NCBI RefSeq assembly: GCF_029852145.1
Contig: NC_079975.1
Coordinates: 16,923,275-16,987,274 of the forward strand
Direction: 5' to 3'
From: Microplitis mediator
Lineage: Eukaryota; Arthropoda; Insecta; Hymenoptera; Braconidae
Length of the DNA: 64,000 nucleotides
Shown here: piece by piece, positions 51,237-63,013 of the stretch
Layout of the letters: every line of letters starts with the position of its first letter
Numbering within the stretch: the first letter of the stretch is position 1
The notes under the pieces: generated by a model
What the model was told of the DNA's origin: nothing
Databases searched by the model: none
What the model saw: only the letters and a program-made list of their open reading frames with translations
Program-made: the position numbers and the translations under genes

Positions 51237-52695
51237 TTAAAAGTGACCACCAGTTTGCTCTTGATATACTTCGATAACATCATCGTTCTCCATCTCGAGC
51301 TATAACAGAAAAGTACAATTTAATTATAATATTTTATTAAGTACTTGAAGATCGGAACGTCCAACGAAAATTAAAAAAATGATGATACTGAAGTTAAAAC
51401 AATAAATGATAAAAAAATTGCACCTGTGGCTTTTTTAATTTTCTACACATGCATATTTTTAGTTTATTTTTTTTTTGTCATTAATTTGTTGAAAAAAAAA
51501 AATCCGAAAATTGTTAATTGACTTCTAACCAGTGTCATAAAAAATGATGTAATTTAACTGCTTAAGGGGTAGATCCGGAGGTAAGTGCCGGCCTAAGATT
51601 TTTGACTGACATACCAGCATCTGAAACCTAGTTATCCAGTAGGATACTGAAGTTAGCCGACATCTAATTATTTTATGAGTGTGAATGTAGCAGACATCAG
51701 ACAAATTAAAATAATTAATGAATAGAGTAAATAATTAACAAAATAAAGTTTTTAAAAAATGCGCGTTTAAAAAATTTTTAAATTAATAAGTGCATTTTTT
51801 ATAAATACAATTTTTTTAATTATTTACTATATTTATTTAAAATTTAAAATTTGTCTGATGTCTGCTACATTCACACTCATATTATTTTTTGTTTTTTTTT
51901 TTGAATGATAAATTAAAAAAAAAAATATTTTAAACAATTCCATCGATAGTTTTCTTAATTTTCTACACGTTTATGTTTTTTGATATGCACATGTAGAAAT
52001 TTTTTTTTCTGTAAATGATTTTTCAAAAAAACATTCGAAAATTGTTATTGTCTGCTAACTTCAGGGTCATTATCCAGTAGATTTTTTTTTATAAAATTTT
52101 TTTTTTCCGTTGCGCGAAAAACGTTCTAATGTTTAGGTATATATTTTATTACTATCCAAAACCACGTGATAGAACTTGAAAAATCTTAACCTGTTTTGGT
52201 GTCTCATCATCGTTGATTCGTTTTCCATCAAACAAAAACCTGAGCGATGTCATCGGAACTCCCTAATAAGAATTATTTAATTAAACCCAATTTAGTCGAC
52301 TTAAAAATTAAAAAAAAAGTACATAATTATACATACAACTCTGTCACTGTAAGATTTTTTTAACTTGCCCATTTGAGTAGTCATTTTTACCCTGAAGTGA
52401 ATTTCGTTACTGTCCTACAAATAAATAATTGTATATTAGAAAAAAAAAACTAATGAAAAAAATTTTAAATTGTGAATAAAAGAAAACGAACATTTCCGAC
52501 AACTTTGAGTTTGATGTATTCTGAATTCGCATCACCTGGACCGGCGTCTGGTTTTTGTTCCTGTACAAAAACGAAGGTTATAGGGGTTAAATTGAGTTAA
52601 AACGGACAGTTTTATTGACAATACATAATTGTTTATACTGTAATATTAGTAAAACTATAATTTAGTTATATTTTATTTACCTGATTATCCGACAT
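51237..52695 (-). CDS. smt3: Small ubiquitin-related modifier (SUMO)
   Basis: Ubiquitin-like protein conjugated to lysines of nuclear proteins. Five exons on the minus strand, all phase 0: 52695-52681, 52560-52492, 52414-52337, 52262-52191 and 51299-51237, giving 98 residues. The sequence runs MSDNQ, a short acidic N-terminal tail, then the beta-grasp fold: YIKLKVVG, SNEIHFRVKMTTQMGKLKKS, GVPMTSLRFLFDGKRIND, TPKQLEMENDDVIEVYQEQ. It ends TGGHF, so two residues must be removed by a SUMO protease to expose the Gly-Gly. Length and order match insect Smt3. The donor of exon 2 reads GTTCGT, a weak match to consensus; other donors are GTAAAT, GTATGT and GTTAAG. Intron 4 (51300-52190) holds an inverted repeat. 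Confidence 0.95.
51673..51890. repeat. Inverted repeat in SUMO intron 4
   Basis: ATGAGTGTGAATGTAGCAGA followed by CATCAGACAAATTAAA at the left is inverted at about 51845-51885. Arms about 45 bp with an AT-rich loop of about 110. Confidence 0.75.
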
Positions 52696-53388
52696 GATTA
52701 ATTTATTATAAATTATACGTTAGACCACGCGGCACAACGACAAACACTAAACACAAGCAAGCAATATGGCGCCCCACTTTTGTCAATCTTCGCAACAGAC
52801 CTCTTGTTAAAAATAACGCTATTTTTGTCCGCGTTCTTAAATATATCTAACCTGAGCTATACTGTTGCTCGTTGCTGTGAAAATGGCGGGGGTTGTTCTA
52901 ACACCGGAAGTGTTTATATATATCATCCGGAAGTCAAAACTACTTCAAGATGATTAAAATACGCAAATAATCCCTAATAGCCACTTTAGCTTGAAATTGA
53001 CAGTAATTTGATGTTCAAATTATCTAAAATCTAACTTTTTACGATAAAAAAAAGTCGGTAATGTTCATTGTTATCATTTCAAAAGGTAAACAAATTTATA
53101 TACATAAAAATGTCTACAATTTCACGGTAAAAAAATACTTAGTTTTTCAAGTCAAATTAACAATAAATTGACATAAAATTTGCCTGAAAATTGACGACAA
53201 CTTTTTCCTAGTCAACTTTTGAAGTAAATTTGCATTCTAATTTGCGTTGTAAATTTACGTCAAATTGTACAGCAAGTTGCATATAAATTGTTGTGAAAAA
53301 CGGAAAAGTCCGAAGTTGATGAAAATTTGACGAAAAATTCAAGGAAACTTTTGTAAGTAAACTTTTGCTAGAGCAAACTGTGTTATGT
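52696..53388. other. SUMO upstream region and repeat fragment
   Basis: The SUMO promoter and 5' UTR must lie just right of 52695 (GGCGCC near 52769). From 52973 to about 53110 the sequence CCCTAATAGCCACTTTAGC resembles the 30922-31994 element, followed by TTGACAGT/CAAATTTAC words to 53360. Confidence 0.45.
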
Positions 53389-53389
53389 C

Positions 53390-53889
53390 CTGGGAGGTTA
53401 CTAGGATCGGAGCTGACGCCACCTCCTGGACAGTGGGCAGTTCGTTGTCACGCGGGACCAATTTTGAATTTGAAAACAGTGATAAATTTATTGTTGACTA
53501 TGATGATGATTATTATTATTATAATTTAATGAAATAATGAAATTATGGGTAAGGATAGATGTAATTGATAAAATAACTTCTATCTGAAGACTGAGTTTTA
53601 TTATAAAGTGTAGATAAGATTTGATCAGTAATAACAGTTGTGCTCGTCAATAGTTCTCGGAGAGAAGTGAAGTTACATCAGACGGCAGAGAGATCTCTGA
53701 CTCTCCACTCTTCGACTTCTCCCACCATTCTCATGCTCACACACATACTTATGCAATATATGTACTTACACATATCAACGTTCTTTACTAATTATATACT
53801 TATACATTTATGCTTCCTACTAATACAAGTACACGATATGAGCTTACACGCGTCTACATTCTTTATTTATCCGTTCTATGACATTACTG
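53390..53889 (+). repeat. Possible solo LTR
   Basis: Begins TGTTATGTCCTGGGAGGTTA, contains TTTTATTATAAAG at about 53595 as a possible TATA box, and ends near CTATGACATTACTG. The composition (GC-rich start, CT-rich 53690-53730) suits a gypsy-type LTR. No second copy in the window to confirm the ends. Confidence 0.3.
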
Positions 53890-53890
53890 C

Positions 53891-55585
53891 CCCAGGTAGG
53901 AAAGAACAACTGGGCAAGGTTTGGACCAAGCCTTGGCCAAGCGTCACTAGGATTATGCAAGGCTTGGCACGTGCCTTGGCTGAGCATTGGGCCAAGGATT
54001 GGTCCAAGCCTTGGATGATAGCCATGTCCCCTGCCTTGGGAAACAAAATATCAAGCCTCGGCCGAGTCTTGGGAAACGAAAAATTGAGCCTTGGCCAAGG
54101 CTTGGGAAACAAAAAGTCAAGCCTCGGCCAAACCTCGGGAAGCAAAAAATCTAAGGCTCACCCAATGCTCGATCTAAAATGTTATTATTTAAACTAATAA
54201 ATATAATTAAAAAAAAGTTTGATCACACTTTTATCAACATTACATTGAATTGTAATTAACTAATTACTGAATTAATGGGAAATAACGAATAAAATTATTT
54301 GGGGGCTACCGGGGTTCGAACTGCGATCCTTCTGATTACTAGGCCGGGACGCTATCCACTTTGCTAAATCTGATGTCCAAATAATCATGATTTTTTTGCT
54401 TGTTAATTATTTAAATACAATTTAATTTAAAAATATTAAATCGTAAACATGGGGTGAAATGTAGTTTTATTTAATGAACTTAAAATTGTCTGATGAGTAA
54501 TGACATATTTATATCAATTTGTAATTTTATGATTTGATATAAATGAATAATTTAATGCAAAATAATCTGTAATCTAAAAAATCAAAAAACACGTTTTTTG
54601 GGTTCACAATAATGACAGATAAAAAATATCGAATTGTTATTTTTTATTAAATAACAATTAGTAATTAAGCTAATCGAAGGGAAACGATTTATTACACCTA
54701 AAAAAATTTTTTTTGAGTATTATAAAACCAAAAATAATATTCAAGAGAAAGAAATATATTCTTAATGTTGAAAACAATTTAATAAAAAAAAAAATTATCA
54801 TTTTTTGGAGAGGGGCCTCTCTGCCCCACAAAAAAAAATTTTTTTTTGCCTTCGTATCCACCAATGATGTGAAATGTAATTTTTCTTTATGTATATTACA
54901 TATAAAAAATTTGAATTTAATGAAATTTCATCAACTTTCAGAATTTTTTTTTTCAACTTTTTTAAAGGATACTCCATTTTGACCGCCAAAAATAAAAATT
55001 TCATGTTAACTAAAGTTTTGTGCATAGCAATAACTAATTAAATGAAAATTATTGTATATCAAATAATTTTACTTTTTAAAAAATATCAACTCTTGATATT
55101 AATCGTATACTCGGTAGACCGTTATGCCCTGGTCTTCTCTGTATACATATATATAGATACATGCAAAGTTGATAATTTTAATATTAAATAAAAATTTAAC
55201 CCAGGCTGAGGCATTGGCCAATGGTCAGCTGCCAAGGCTCGGCTTGACAAAAATTAAACTATCGGACCTAGCCTCGGCCGATCCTCGGGCCAATGGTCAG
55301 CGGCCAAGCCTCGATTTAACAAAAATTTAACTATCGGGCCGGGCCTTGCCGAGGCTCGGGCCAATGGTCACTACCCAAGGCTCGGCTTAATTTAATGAAA
55401 CCATTGGACCAAGCCTCGGCCTAGACTTGGGCCAATGGTTAGCTGCCAAGACTTGGCTTAACGTAATCAAACCATTGGGCCAAGCCCTGGCCGAGGCTTG
55501 AGCCAATGGTCAGCTGCCGAAGCTTGGCAAGTGACAACAGGGCCAAGGCTCGGCCTATCGTCAGCCTTGGCGATTCCTACCTGGG
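53891..55585. repeat. Motif-array element with CCCAGGTAGGAA ends and CCTTGGCCAAGG motifs
   Basis: CCCAGGTAGGAAAGAACAAC at the left and GATTCCTACCTGGG at the right. The left arm (53905-54170) and right arm (55200-55570) are dense in CCTTGGCCAAGG, GGCTTGGG and GCCAATGGTCAG words, far more GC-rich than the genome average. The middle is AT-rich with a tRNA-like module at 54300-54376. The frame 53640-54197 is an artefact of the array. Confidence 0.75.
54300..54376 (-). other. tRNA-like module (Arg-like)
   Basis: Minus strand: TTTAGCAAAGTGGATAGCGT, then CCTAGTAATCAGAAGGATCG, then AGTTCGAACCCC. Spacing and the GTGGATAGCGTC...ATCAGAAGGAT pattern recall a tRNA-Arg body, but the T stem is imperfect. 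In the centre of the CCTTGG element. Confidence 0.6.
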
Positions 55586-55714
55586 TGATATTATTTATAT
55601 TCCACTTTCCTGTACTTGAATACAATCTTTTAGTTAATTATTCTATATTTAATTATTTAGTACGATTGACATTATCATTTATCATGAAACACCATTATAA
55701 TTATTCTAATGCTA

Positions 55715-55865
55715 CCCTGATTAAAAAAAATGATTAAAAATGATTTCACACGTTAAATGTCCATAATAGACAGGATTAGAAATGATTTGAAGGATTAAAA
55801 AGTATTTAAAATGATTAAAAAACAAATCATTTTAAATACTTTTTAATCATTTTTTTTAATCAGGG
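55715..55865. repeat. CCCTGATTAAAA element
   Basis: CCCTGATTAAAAAAAATGAT and inverse with TA on both sides (55713-55714 and 55866-55867). Internal AAATGATT and ATTTAAAAT words; close relative of 8807-8949 in reverse orientation. Confidence 0.85.
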
Positions 55866-55867
55866 TA

Positions 55868-57218
55868 TATTTCTATTAATTTGGTTATTATACGAGTCAT
55901 TCTTTATTTAATATGTATATATATTAACAATAATAGTTGAGTTCTTGTCATATGGTTTTCATTTATAAGTAACATTTATTTATTAAATAAATCCTTTTCT
56001 CATTTGTTTATAGATTATGCATTCGTTTACAACCATATTTACAGTTAACTATAGAACAAGAGCCTATTCATGATTTTTATGCGTGTGTTTTGTTTAGATT
56101 TTAAGTATCGGGTGACGGGAAACGTTCCAAAACCACTCAAATCGTATTTATATTTCTCTGAATACGAAATAAAGATTTATTAATCTATTTATTTAAAGTT
56201 TCTTATAATAAAAATATATAATTTAATAAGTATGTGCCACGACGATTTATTATTTAAATTATTGACTAAATATTGATAAGACGCAATAAGTGTTGTAAGA
56301 TATTAATATATAATTTCAAATGAAATTTAAATGCGCGCCTATTTATTGATCTCAAGTTCACTAATTAATTAACGGCTGGAGGCACCTGAGGCCACTGAGG
56401 ACATAACAACTGTGCTATTAGGGAATGAACAGGTGGCACCTTTCAAATTTGTGGTAACTTTATTATTACCCTATATGTCCCTAGCTAAACTAATGTTTCG
56501 TCGGATATCTGCTGCTTTAAGTCATGAAAAAAATACTTTCGTTTGTTTTTTTTCCTAATCTAGACGATTACTATTTTAGTTTAGTAATAAAATAATTATC
56601 TTCGTTATAATTCAAAATTAAATTTTGGATCATTCATCTCTAGGTTATAAATTAATTCAAAAATAAAATGCTTGCTCGATTTATGTCACATTTTCCGAAA
56701 TCTACACGATTGAATTTTGTTTTATTTTTTATGAAATGTATCCTAAAATATCCTATAATCTTACTACAAACAAAAATAATTACAATACTTTTTAAAAAGT
56801 TAATTGCAATTGATGCGGTCAATCATAGTGTACTCTTATTGGCTAAGAAAGAGTTAACTGGGAGCCAATAGAATTATTTGAAACTTGGAAATACGATTGG
56901 GTGACTTGTCAAAATATTTCGCTACTTTTGATCATAGATGGAGCGACTCAGACAAAAATTTTCTGGCAACCCTGACCTACAATTGGAATTAGGAGTGTCT
57001 AGTTGTTTATTTCACCGTGTCATAAACAATGCAATCTCTTTTTTCATTTATTTTCTGTTTAAAATAATAATTAAAATATCTTCAATAAATGTTAATGTTC
57101 TGGAAGAAACATATTAAACGTATATTTCTTTAAATTTTAGTTGAAATAATAAAGAATTCATGAGATTATAAAAGTTTTACAATCGTTCCTTGATGAATGA
57201 TTAAGTTTTGCATAATAA
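55868..57218. other. Intergenic, upstream of the MIT-domain gene
   Basis: No exon recognised. A 67-codon frame at 56668 lacks family resemblance. The last 200 bases before 57219 should contain the promoter or 5' UTR of the MIT gene. Confidence 0.4.
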
Positions 57219-57411
57219 ATGGATCAAAATCTTGAAGATGTTAAAAAAGCTGCATTCAAAGCAATACAATATGATAATGAAAAACAATACCAAAAAGCTT
57301 TGTGCTGGTATGAGGTTGCTGTTAGACTCCTCAATAAATTAAATTCTCATACTTCTTTTTCGCCAAAGCTTAGTGAATACCAGGAAAGAATAAAAGTTTT
57401 AAAAACAATCG
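57219..57411 (+). CDS. MIT-domain protein, first coding exon only
   Basis: The first 64 residues (MDQNLEDVKKAAFKAIQYDN to LKTI) form a helical MIT domain of the type A-x-(K/Q)-A-(x)-x-YD---(Q/R)Y--AL--Y--A---L with a final helix SEYQERIKVLK. The exon ends in phase 1 at a GGTAAGC donor (57411/57412). MIT domains bind ESCRT-III tails. Candidates are calpain-7-like protein or another small MIT protein; I cannot decide from one exon. No further exon was recognised before the window ends, so the intron exceeds 6.5 kb or later exons were missed. The ANK gene lies on the opposite strand downstream. Confidence 0.7.
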
Positions 57412-57831
57412 GTAAGCACAATGGAGACAGTTTTATATTTTATTTTTTATACATTATAACTACTTTAGTGTCATCTTGCCCATTTAATTTTACTACAAAA
57501 TTATCAATGAATTATCATGTCTGAAGAATAATTTTGTGCTACGTTAATTTGGTGTTTGGTATTTCGTTCCTTTAGGTAATTCCATAGAGCTTATATAAGA
57601 TTAAAGGCCCTGATTCTGACACTTTAAGAGTGACATTTTATTTTGAACAATTAAATTTGAAGAAAAAAATAAACTGAAAAAATGCACATGCAGAAAATTA
57701 AAAAGACTATAAGTGCAATTTTTTTGAATATTTTTTTTTTATAATTTATCGTTTTTTAAAAAAATCCAAAAATTATTAGACGTCGACTACCTTCCGTATC
57801 ATTGACAGCCGAGGCTATTCAATGATCTCAT
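57412..57831. other. Start of the MIT-gene intron
   Basis: AT-rich. 57640-57800 resembles sequences near 27765-27835 and 51480-52075 (AAAAATTATTAGACGTCG-type words), an unclassified dispersed repeat. Confidence 0.35.
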
Positions 57832-57993
57832 CCCTGATTAAAAATATTGATTGAAAACAATTGAGAAGCGGTCGCTTCATGCAAACTGTATATCTATATA
57901 TACAAACAAAAAAATTGAAATCAATTGAAATTATCGAAAAGAATTTGAATTTCATCGTTTTTAATTCTTTTCAATCAATATTTTTAAACAGGG
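57832..57993. repeat. CCCTGATTAAAA element
   Basis: CCCTGATTAAAAATATTGAT and inverse ending TTTTTAAACAGGG, with AT on both sides (57830-57831 and 57994-57995). Internal words ATTGAAAACAATTGA. Confidence 0.8.
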
Positions 57994-58309
57994 ATATGAA
58001 AATTCCATTTAAATAAACAGTATTTTATATAATTAACAAGTTCATAATTTTTTAATCAAGTCATTAGCGCAAAATAATTATTTGGAGCTGATTAATAATT
58101 TAAATTAATGTTTCAAAAAGTGATGTTTGAAGACCTAGTTTCTGACACTCAAAATTTACTGTGCTGCAGTTTTTGACATGATCCTAAAGTTAGCAGACAA
58201 TTAGTAATTTTTTGATTTTTTTTTTCAACAAATCAATTACAAAAAATAATAATATGCATATGTAGAGAATTTTAAAAACTACACGTGCAATTTTTTTAAA
58301 TATTTTTAA

Positions 58310-59115
58310 CTTCCCGCTTAGAAAATCGACGATTTTCGAAAAATTCGGGAAGTTATTGTTTTCACTCCGATTTACGGAAATCGAAATTTCATCAGATGTC
58401 GACGTTTTGAGGTCCTAGAAAGCTATTCTGACTATTTTCAGAATGATGTCCGAGTGTCTGTTTGTGTGTATGTGTGTGTGTTGTATGTATGTGTGTGATC
58501 GGTCTATAACTTCTTAACTAATAAACCGATTTGGATGGTTAAGGCGGCAATCGAAAGAGCTTGTTGGCCATCAACTTTTCTGAAAGTTTCAGATTATTTA
58601 ATCGAGTAGACTCGTTAATATTGGCAAATTACGATAAAAAAATTTTTTTTTTTTAGTTTTTTATTGATTTCTCAGAAACGAGTTGAACGATCAACTTCAA
58701 AATTTAATCAGCTCTAAAACTTAATAAAACTCTTCGATTGCCGCCTTAGCCATCTCAATCGGATTATTCGTTTGAGAGTTATCGCGGGAGAAAGAAATGG
58801 TAAAAAACGGTTTTTTTGCGAATATCTTTGAAACAACTGAACTAAAAAATTCCAACATCTTATCAGCTCTAGAACTCAATCGAATACGTCAATTGCTGCC
58901 TCAACCATCAAAATCGGTTAATTCGTTCGTCAGATATCGTGGGAGAAAGAAATGCTAAAAAACGGTTTTTTCGAAAGCAATGGTATACAAAAGTATTTTC
59001 GAGCTCGAAGAGCTTGGAAATGTATCTACAACGTTTTCTAGCTCCTTGAGCTCAAGGAGCTCGAAAACAGCGGGAAGTTTTGGGGCTGGCCCGTAGGGTC
59101 AACCGATAGACAGAT
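58310..59115. repeat. AACTTCCCGCT family, copy 8
   Basis: AACTTCCCGCTTAGAAAATC at the left, hairpin ACGATTTTCG, short GT core (58462-58500), internal 120-130 bp units, right end CAGCGGGAAGTTTTGGGGCT and GGTCAACCGATAGACAG. A compact full-length example of the family. Confidence 0.7.
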
Positions 59116-60116
59116 TTTTTTCGTTTTTTTCTTCCTCCTCTGCTGCTTTTCCTTCTTCTTTTTTTTGGTTTTTGTTTTTCATTTTCTTGCATTGTCATCT
59201 GATTCTGAGCTATGTTCCAAATTTCAACTCTCTAGCTCATCGGGAAGTTACTTAATAATCATAAAATTCCACCCGAACAGACATACATGAAAGCGAGTTA
59301 ATAAAAACGTGGTAATTATACTGAGATTTATATTATAACTATAACCAAGTATAAACCAAAAATATTACATTTCATTTTTAATCTGTTTAAGTTATTTTTA
59401 AGATGTTTTTTACTTATGCTATCTATCAGAGTTTATATCAAATAAAAACATACTTTATAAAACCAAAAAACAAAAAAAACCGGTTTACTTTAGTTTTTGA
59501 ATTATAATTATCTCCAATGTTAATTTAAATTTAAAAACTTAAATAACTTCTAAATCATTATTTAAATAAAATTATAAAAATTGTTTAGAGCTTTTCATTT
59601 TCAATAATTAAAAATATTGTAAAAATGTACTTACCAGAGATCGTACATAAATATAGTAAATTCATGACGTTTAGTTATTTTTGCAGGAAAAAATAAGTTT
59701 TACGATAAAAATAATTGAAATAAATTATTGGTTTTTAGGAGTTTAATTCCCAATTAAAAGAAACGATTCAAAACAATTTGCAATGTTTAACTCCTATAAG
59801 GGCGATTCAAAAGTATTCAACGTGTTGAAAATCATTAAAAAGTATTTAAAATTTTCTTTTCAAATCATTTCTTTTAATAAGAGATATTAAATATATATTA
59901 TAAACTTAGTTTGTAACATTAAATCACATTTTATTTTATTTTTATATACAAAATGAGGTTTCGTTGCACGCAAATTTTGAAAAATGAAGTATTTTGTTTC
60001 ATATAGTATTGATAATAATACATGTTATAAAAATAAATTGATTAAATTAACTTGATAATAACTACTGATTTGGTACAATCTAAATAATACTAAGTAAAAA
60101 TATTTGTATAAATATT
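59116..60116. other. AT-rich region, one decayed element
   Basis: 59738-59888 (AATTCCCAATTAAAAGAAAC and inverse-like TTTCTTTTAATAAGAGAT) resembles a decayed CCCTGATT-type element. The rest shows no gene. Confidence 0.4.
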
Positions 60117-62077
60117 TCATTGTAATTTTTTCAAATCTTTATTTGTTAGAAATTTAAAAATATCCCTCGTAAAAGTATTTGGGAGTTGCAGTTCTTGGAA
60201 AATATCATTAGTTAAATCAATAGCATTGAATAAGAATTTTTTTCTTCTTAATGCTTTTTTTAAGCGGTAAGTCATCATTCCAGCATATATTGGAAAAATA
60301 GATTTAATGTCTAAATCTAAAATAGTACTATCATTAACATATTTTAAACTTAAAACTAATTTGTGTACACATTTATTATACAATACATAATGATACGTTA
60401 CATTACTTGTACCAACAAATGTTATCTTCATTTTTTCAATTTCGCTTATGCACTGGACGCGTAATTCACCGAATTTTTCACTATTTACGACCGCTGAATT
60501 TTCTTGATTGACATAAAAATTCGCCGCACTACATTTCGCAATGTTCCGTAATTGCATAATTAACTTTTTTTGAATTATTTAGTCTTGAAGTAAATGCTGT
60601 TTTACCTCCAGTGTTTTTCAAATTAATATCAATACCAGCGTTAAGGAGTTGCCTTATGATATTATCGTCGGTCGCATACATGATTCCGTAATGAAGGGCT
60701 GAATCTTTACAATCTGTCACCATATTTATATAAAACATATCATGATTTAAGAAAAATTCTACTGCTTCCGAGTTTCGCATTTGGACAACAATATGCAGAA
60801 GACTTTCTCCTAAATGTTTCTTTCTGATATTAACATCTAAACCGTAGGCCAGAAGAAGTGTTATAATTGGTACATTTCCTCTAATAGCAGCATAGATTAG
60901 TGGTGATCGATATTTATCGATATCAGCATCAGCATTCGGATTAGCATTATTTTTTAAAAGTAGCTCTACCATTTCTACATTCATTAAACTAATAGCGATA
61001 ATTAATGGTAGAATGGCAAAACCTAATTCATAACAATGCATTATCATACTCAGACTGTGAAGGGATGATAGTAATAACTCAAGATCAGAAGTATGATCTT
61101 CTTCATAATATTTGATAACTGCTTCCATGAAACTTCCCGATTCAGAGATTTCAATTTGCTGATTAATATGACTGATAACGTCTGCTCCATAGCTTATTAG
61201 ACTTTGAATTGTTGTCAGGTTATTAGTCATAACAGTAATGTTAAAAACTTTACCCCAGCATTTAATTGCACGCCTCGGAAGCGAAGCGGAGAGGTTGTGC
61301 TTTATAACCGACCTGTCAAGGTCACACGAATTCCACTCATTAAAGTGCATATATATTTTTTCTATTACTCTTACACATTATGAAAAGCACATCAATATAA
61401 AGCTGAAACACTAATAAATAATCCTGATACTTTTTTTAATTTGTCCAATATGTATTAATATAAAAAAAAGTTCATTAAAAAAAATTTATCGTGGACGTCC
61501 ATTAGCCTGTGGTTCGAAAAAACGGCGTGATATGGATATCTCGAGAACGACTTGACGAAACTACTTAATTTTTTTTTCACAATTTTCAGAATTAAGCAAA
61601 GAAGGTTCCTTTCGAAAATCACTACTGTAGGCCTTCTCGTTTTTTTTAAAAATAAATCATAACGGTTAAAACCGGCAATCTTACATGTAAACAAACACAC
61701 ACTGCCGCCATTTTTCATTAGGAATGTTCTCCTTATTTTTTTTTTTTTTACTTTTATTACCGTATATTTACCATGGAAATTTCTATGGGAAAAGAGCGGG
61801 ATATTCAATTTTATTCGAAATTTAACTTTTAAAAAAAAACATAACATGAGCGTTCGAGGCGTGCACTTTTGGATTTTCCAATTTTTTTTTTTTAATTTAT
61901 ATCAGCTCCTTTGCGAAGCAGATAGTCCACTAATTTTTTATCATTATTAACAGTTGCTATTTGAAGCAACGTTAAACCACTCAAGACTGGAATCACTTCG
62001 TTGATATCTTCGATCCGACCTCGTTTTATCGAGTTGGAAATGTACTTGTAGGTAAAATTTGAACGTCTTAATTCCAT
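60117..62077 (-). pseudogene. Ankyrin-repeat gene with PRANC-like C-terminus, disrupted
   Basis: Minus strand. The first part (62077-61898) encodes MELRRSNF and ankyrin words (SGLTLLQIATVNNDKKLVDY, RKGADIN). The middle (about 61265-60568) has further ankyrin repeats (ISYGADV, NNANPNADADIDKYRSPLIY, YGLDVNIRKKHLGESLLHIV, AGIDINLKNTGGKTAF). The last part (about 60560-60117) is non-ankyrin and ends FTRDIFKFLTNKDLKKL, resembling the PRANC/F-box-like motif. Two lesions: a 0.6 kb transposon at 61267-61883 right after GADIN, adding a stop, and a run of seven A (plus-strand T, 60565-60571) where one extra base breaks the frame. ANK-PRANC genes are known from parasitoid wasps and intracellular microbes or poxviruses; origin here is unknown. 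No intron needed. Confidence 0.75.
61267..61883. repeat. TGCACGCCTCG element, copy B, inside the ANK gene
   Basis: TGCACGCCTCGGAAGCGAAG at the left; CGAGGCGTGCACTTTTGGAT at the right, then a T run. TTTAATT lies on both sides, suggesting a 7-8 bp target duplication. Outer termini are short inverted repeats (TGCACGCCTCG). Same element as the split copy at 14198-19661. A minus-strand frame (61847-61455) has no family resemblance. Confidence 0.75.
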
Positions 62078-63012
62078 TGTAATGAATTTGATATAGCTGA
62101 TAATTGTTTAATTTTAACAAATGAACTTGTAAATAAACGAACTTGAGCACTTTACTGTTAGAGTTACTGTTCACTTTGTACTAATTCAACGTTATATTAT
62201 TGGTAAAAGTTGGTTGTACTGATGTAGTCTCAAGACGAGAGTAACTGTACGACTGGCAGTCTCAAGATCAAAACTGAGTTTAAATGATGATGTCTATGGT
62301 ACCCCCGACTTTAGCAAAAACGCCCCCGATAATAATTTTTCTCGCCCTACTTTTCAAAATCTATCGTCATAATTACAACAAAGATATAATTACTCAAAAG
62401 TAAACCCATATAGGACAATAATAGTTCTCAAGTTGTTCTTAAAATTAATTTCTTTCTATTAAAATTGAATTCGTCTACTCGACAATACGGGATTCTTAAT
62501 AAGTCCATTAAATGTTATAGTTTTCCAGTCTTTCTCTCAATAACTTTATCTTTCTAATCTTAAAATTAAAATAAATTATGAGCTAATGACGATTGTATGT
62601 TATAGAAATATTTATAATAAAACTAACTATTCATGACTTTTACGAAAATGCGAGTCATTAAATACTTATGAATTGTACTACTGTAATACTGCATAGGAGT
62701 GTCATTACGATAATCCATATTTGAAGCATGAATGTTTTCTGGAAATAATTACACTTAAATTTTTACCTGACCCCTAATGAGCGATTTAATTACGGTCCGG
62801 GGAAAATTTTCGTATCTACAATAGACTTGAGTTAAATTAAAATATATCGTTGTCCGCAAAAATGAAATGTTTTTTTTTAAGAGCAACTGAAATTTTTTTC
62901 TATTTACTTTGAATATCATTGAAAAAAAAAACGATTTAGCGTATTTGAGTCCTTGAAAACAGTAGATCTTTAAGCACCCTATTTTATCCTCTTCCCCTGT
63001 TCTATATATGTA
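62078..63012. other. Upstream of the ANK gene
   Basis: 62150-62290 is slightly more GC-rich (GACGAGAGTAACTGTACGAC) and may have been the promoter or 5' UTR. No other gene seen. Confidence 0.35.
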
Positions 63013-63013
63013 T

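Noticed and set aside
53640..54197. 185-codon open frame, plus strand
   Set aside because: The first half lies in a possible LTR and the second half is the translated CCTTGGCCAAGG array; no family resemblance.
61455..61847. 130-codon minus-strand frame in the transposon inside the ANK gene
   Set aside because: No recognisable domain and not kept in the second copy of the element.
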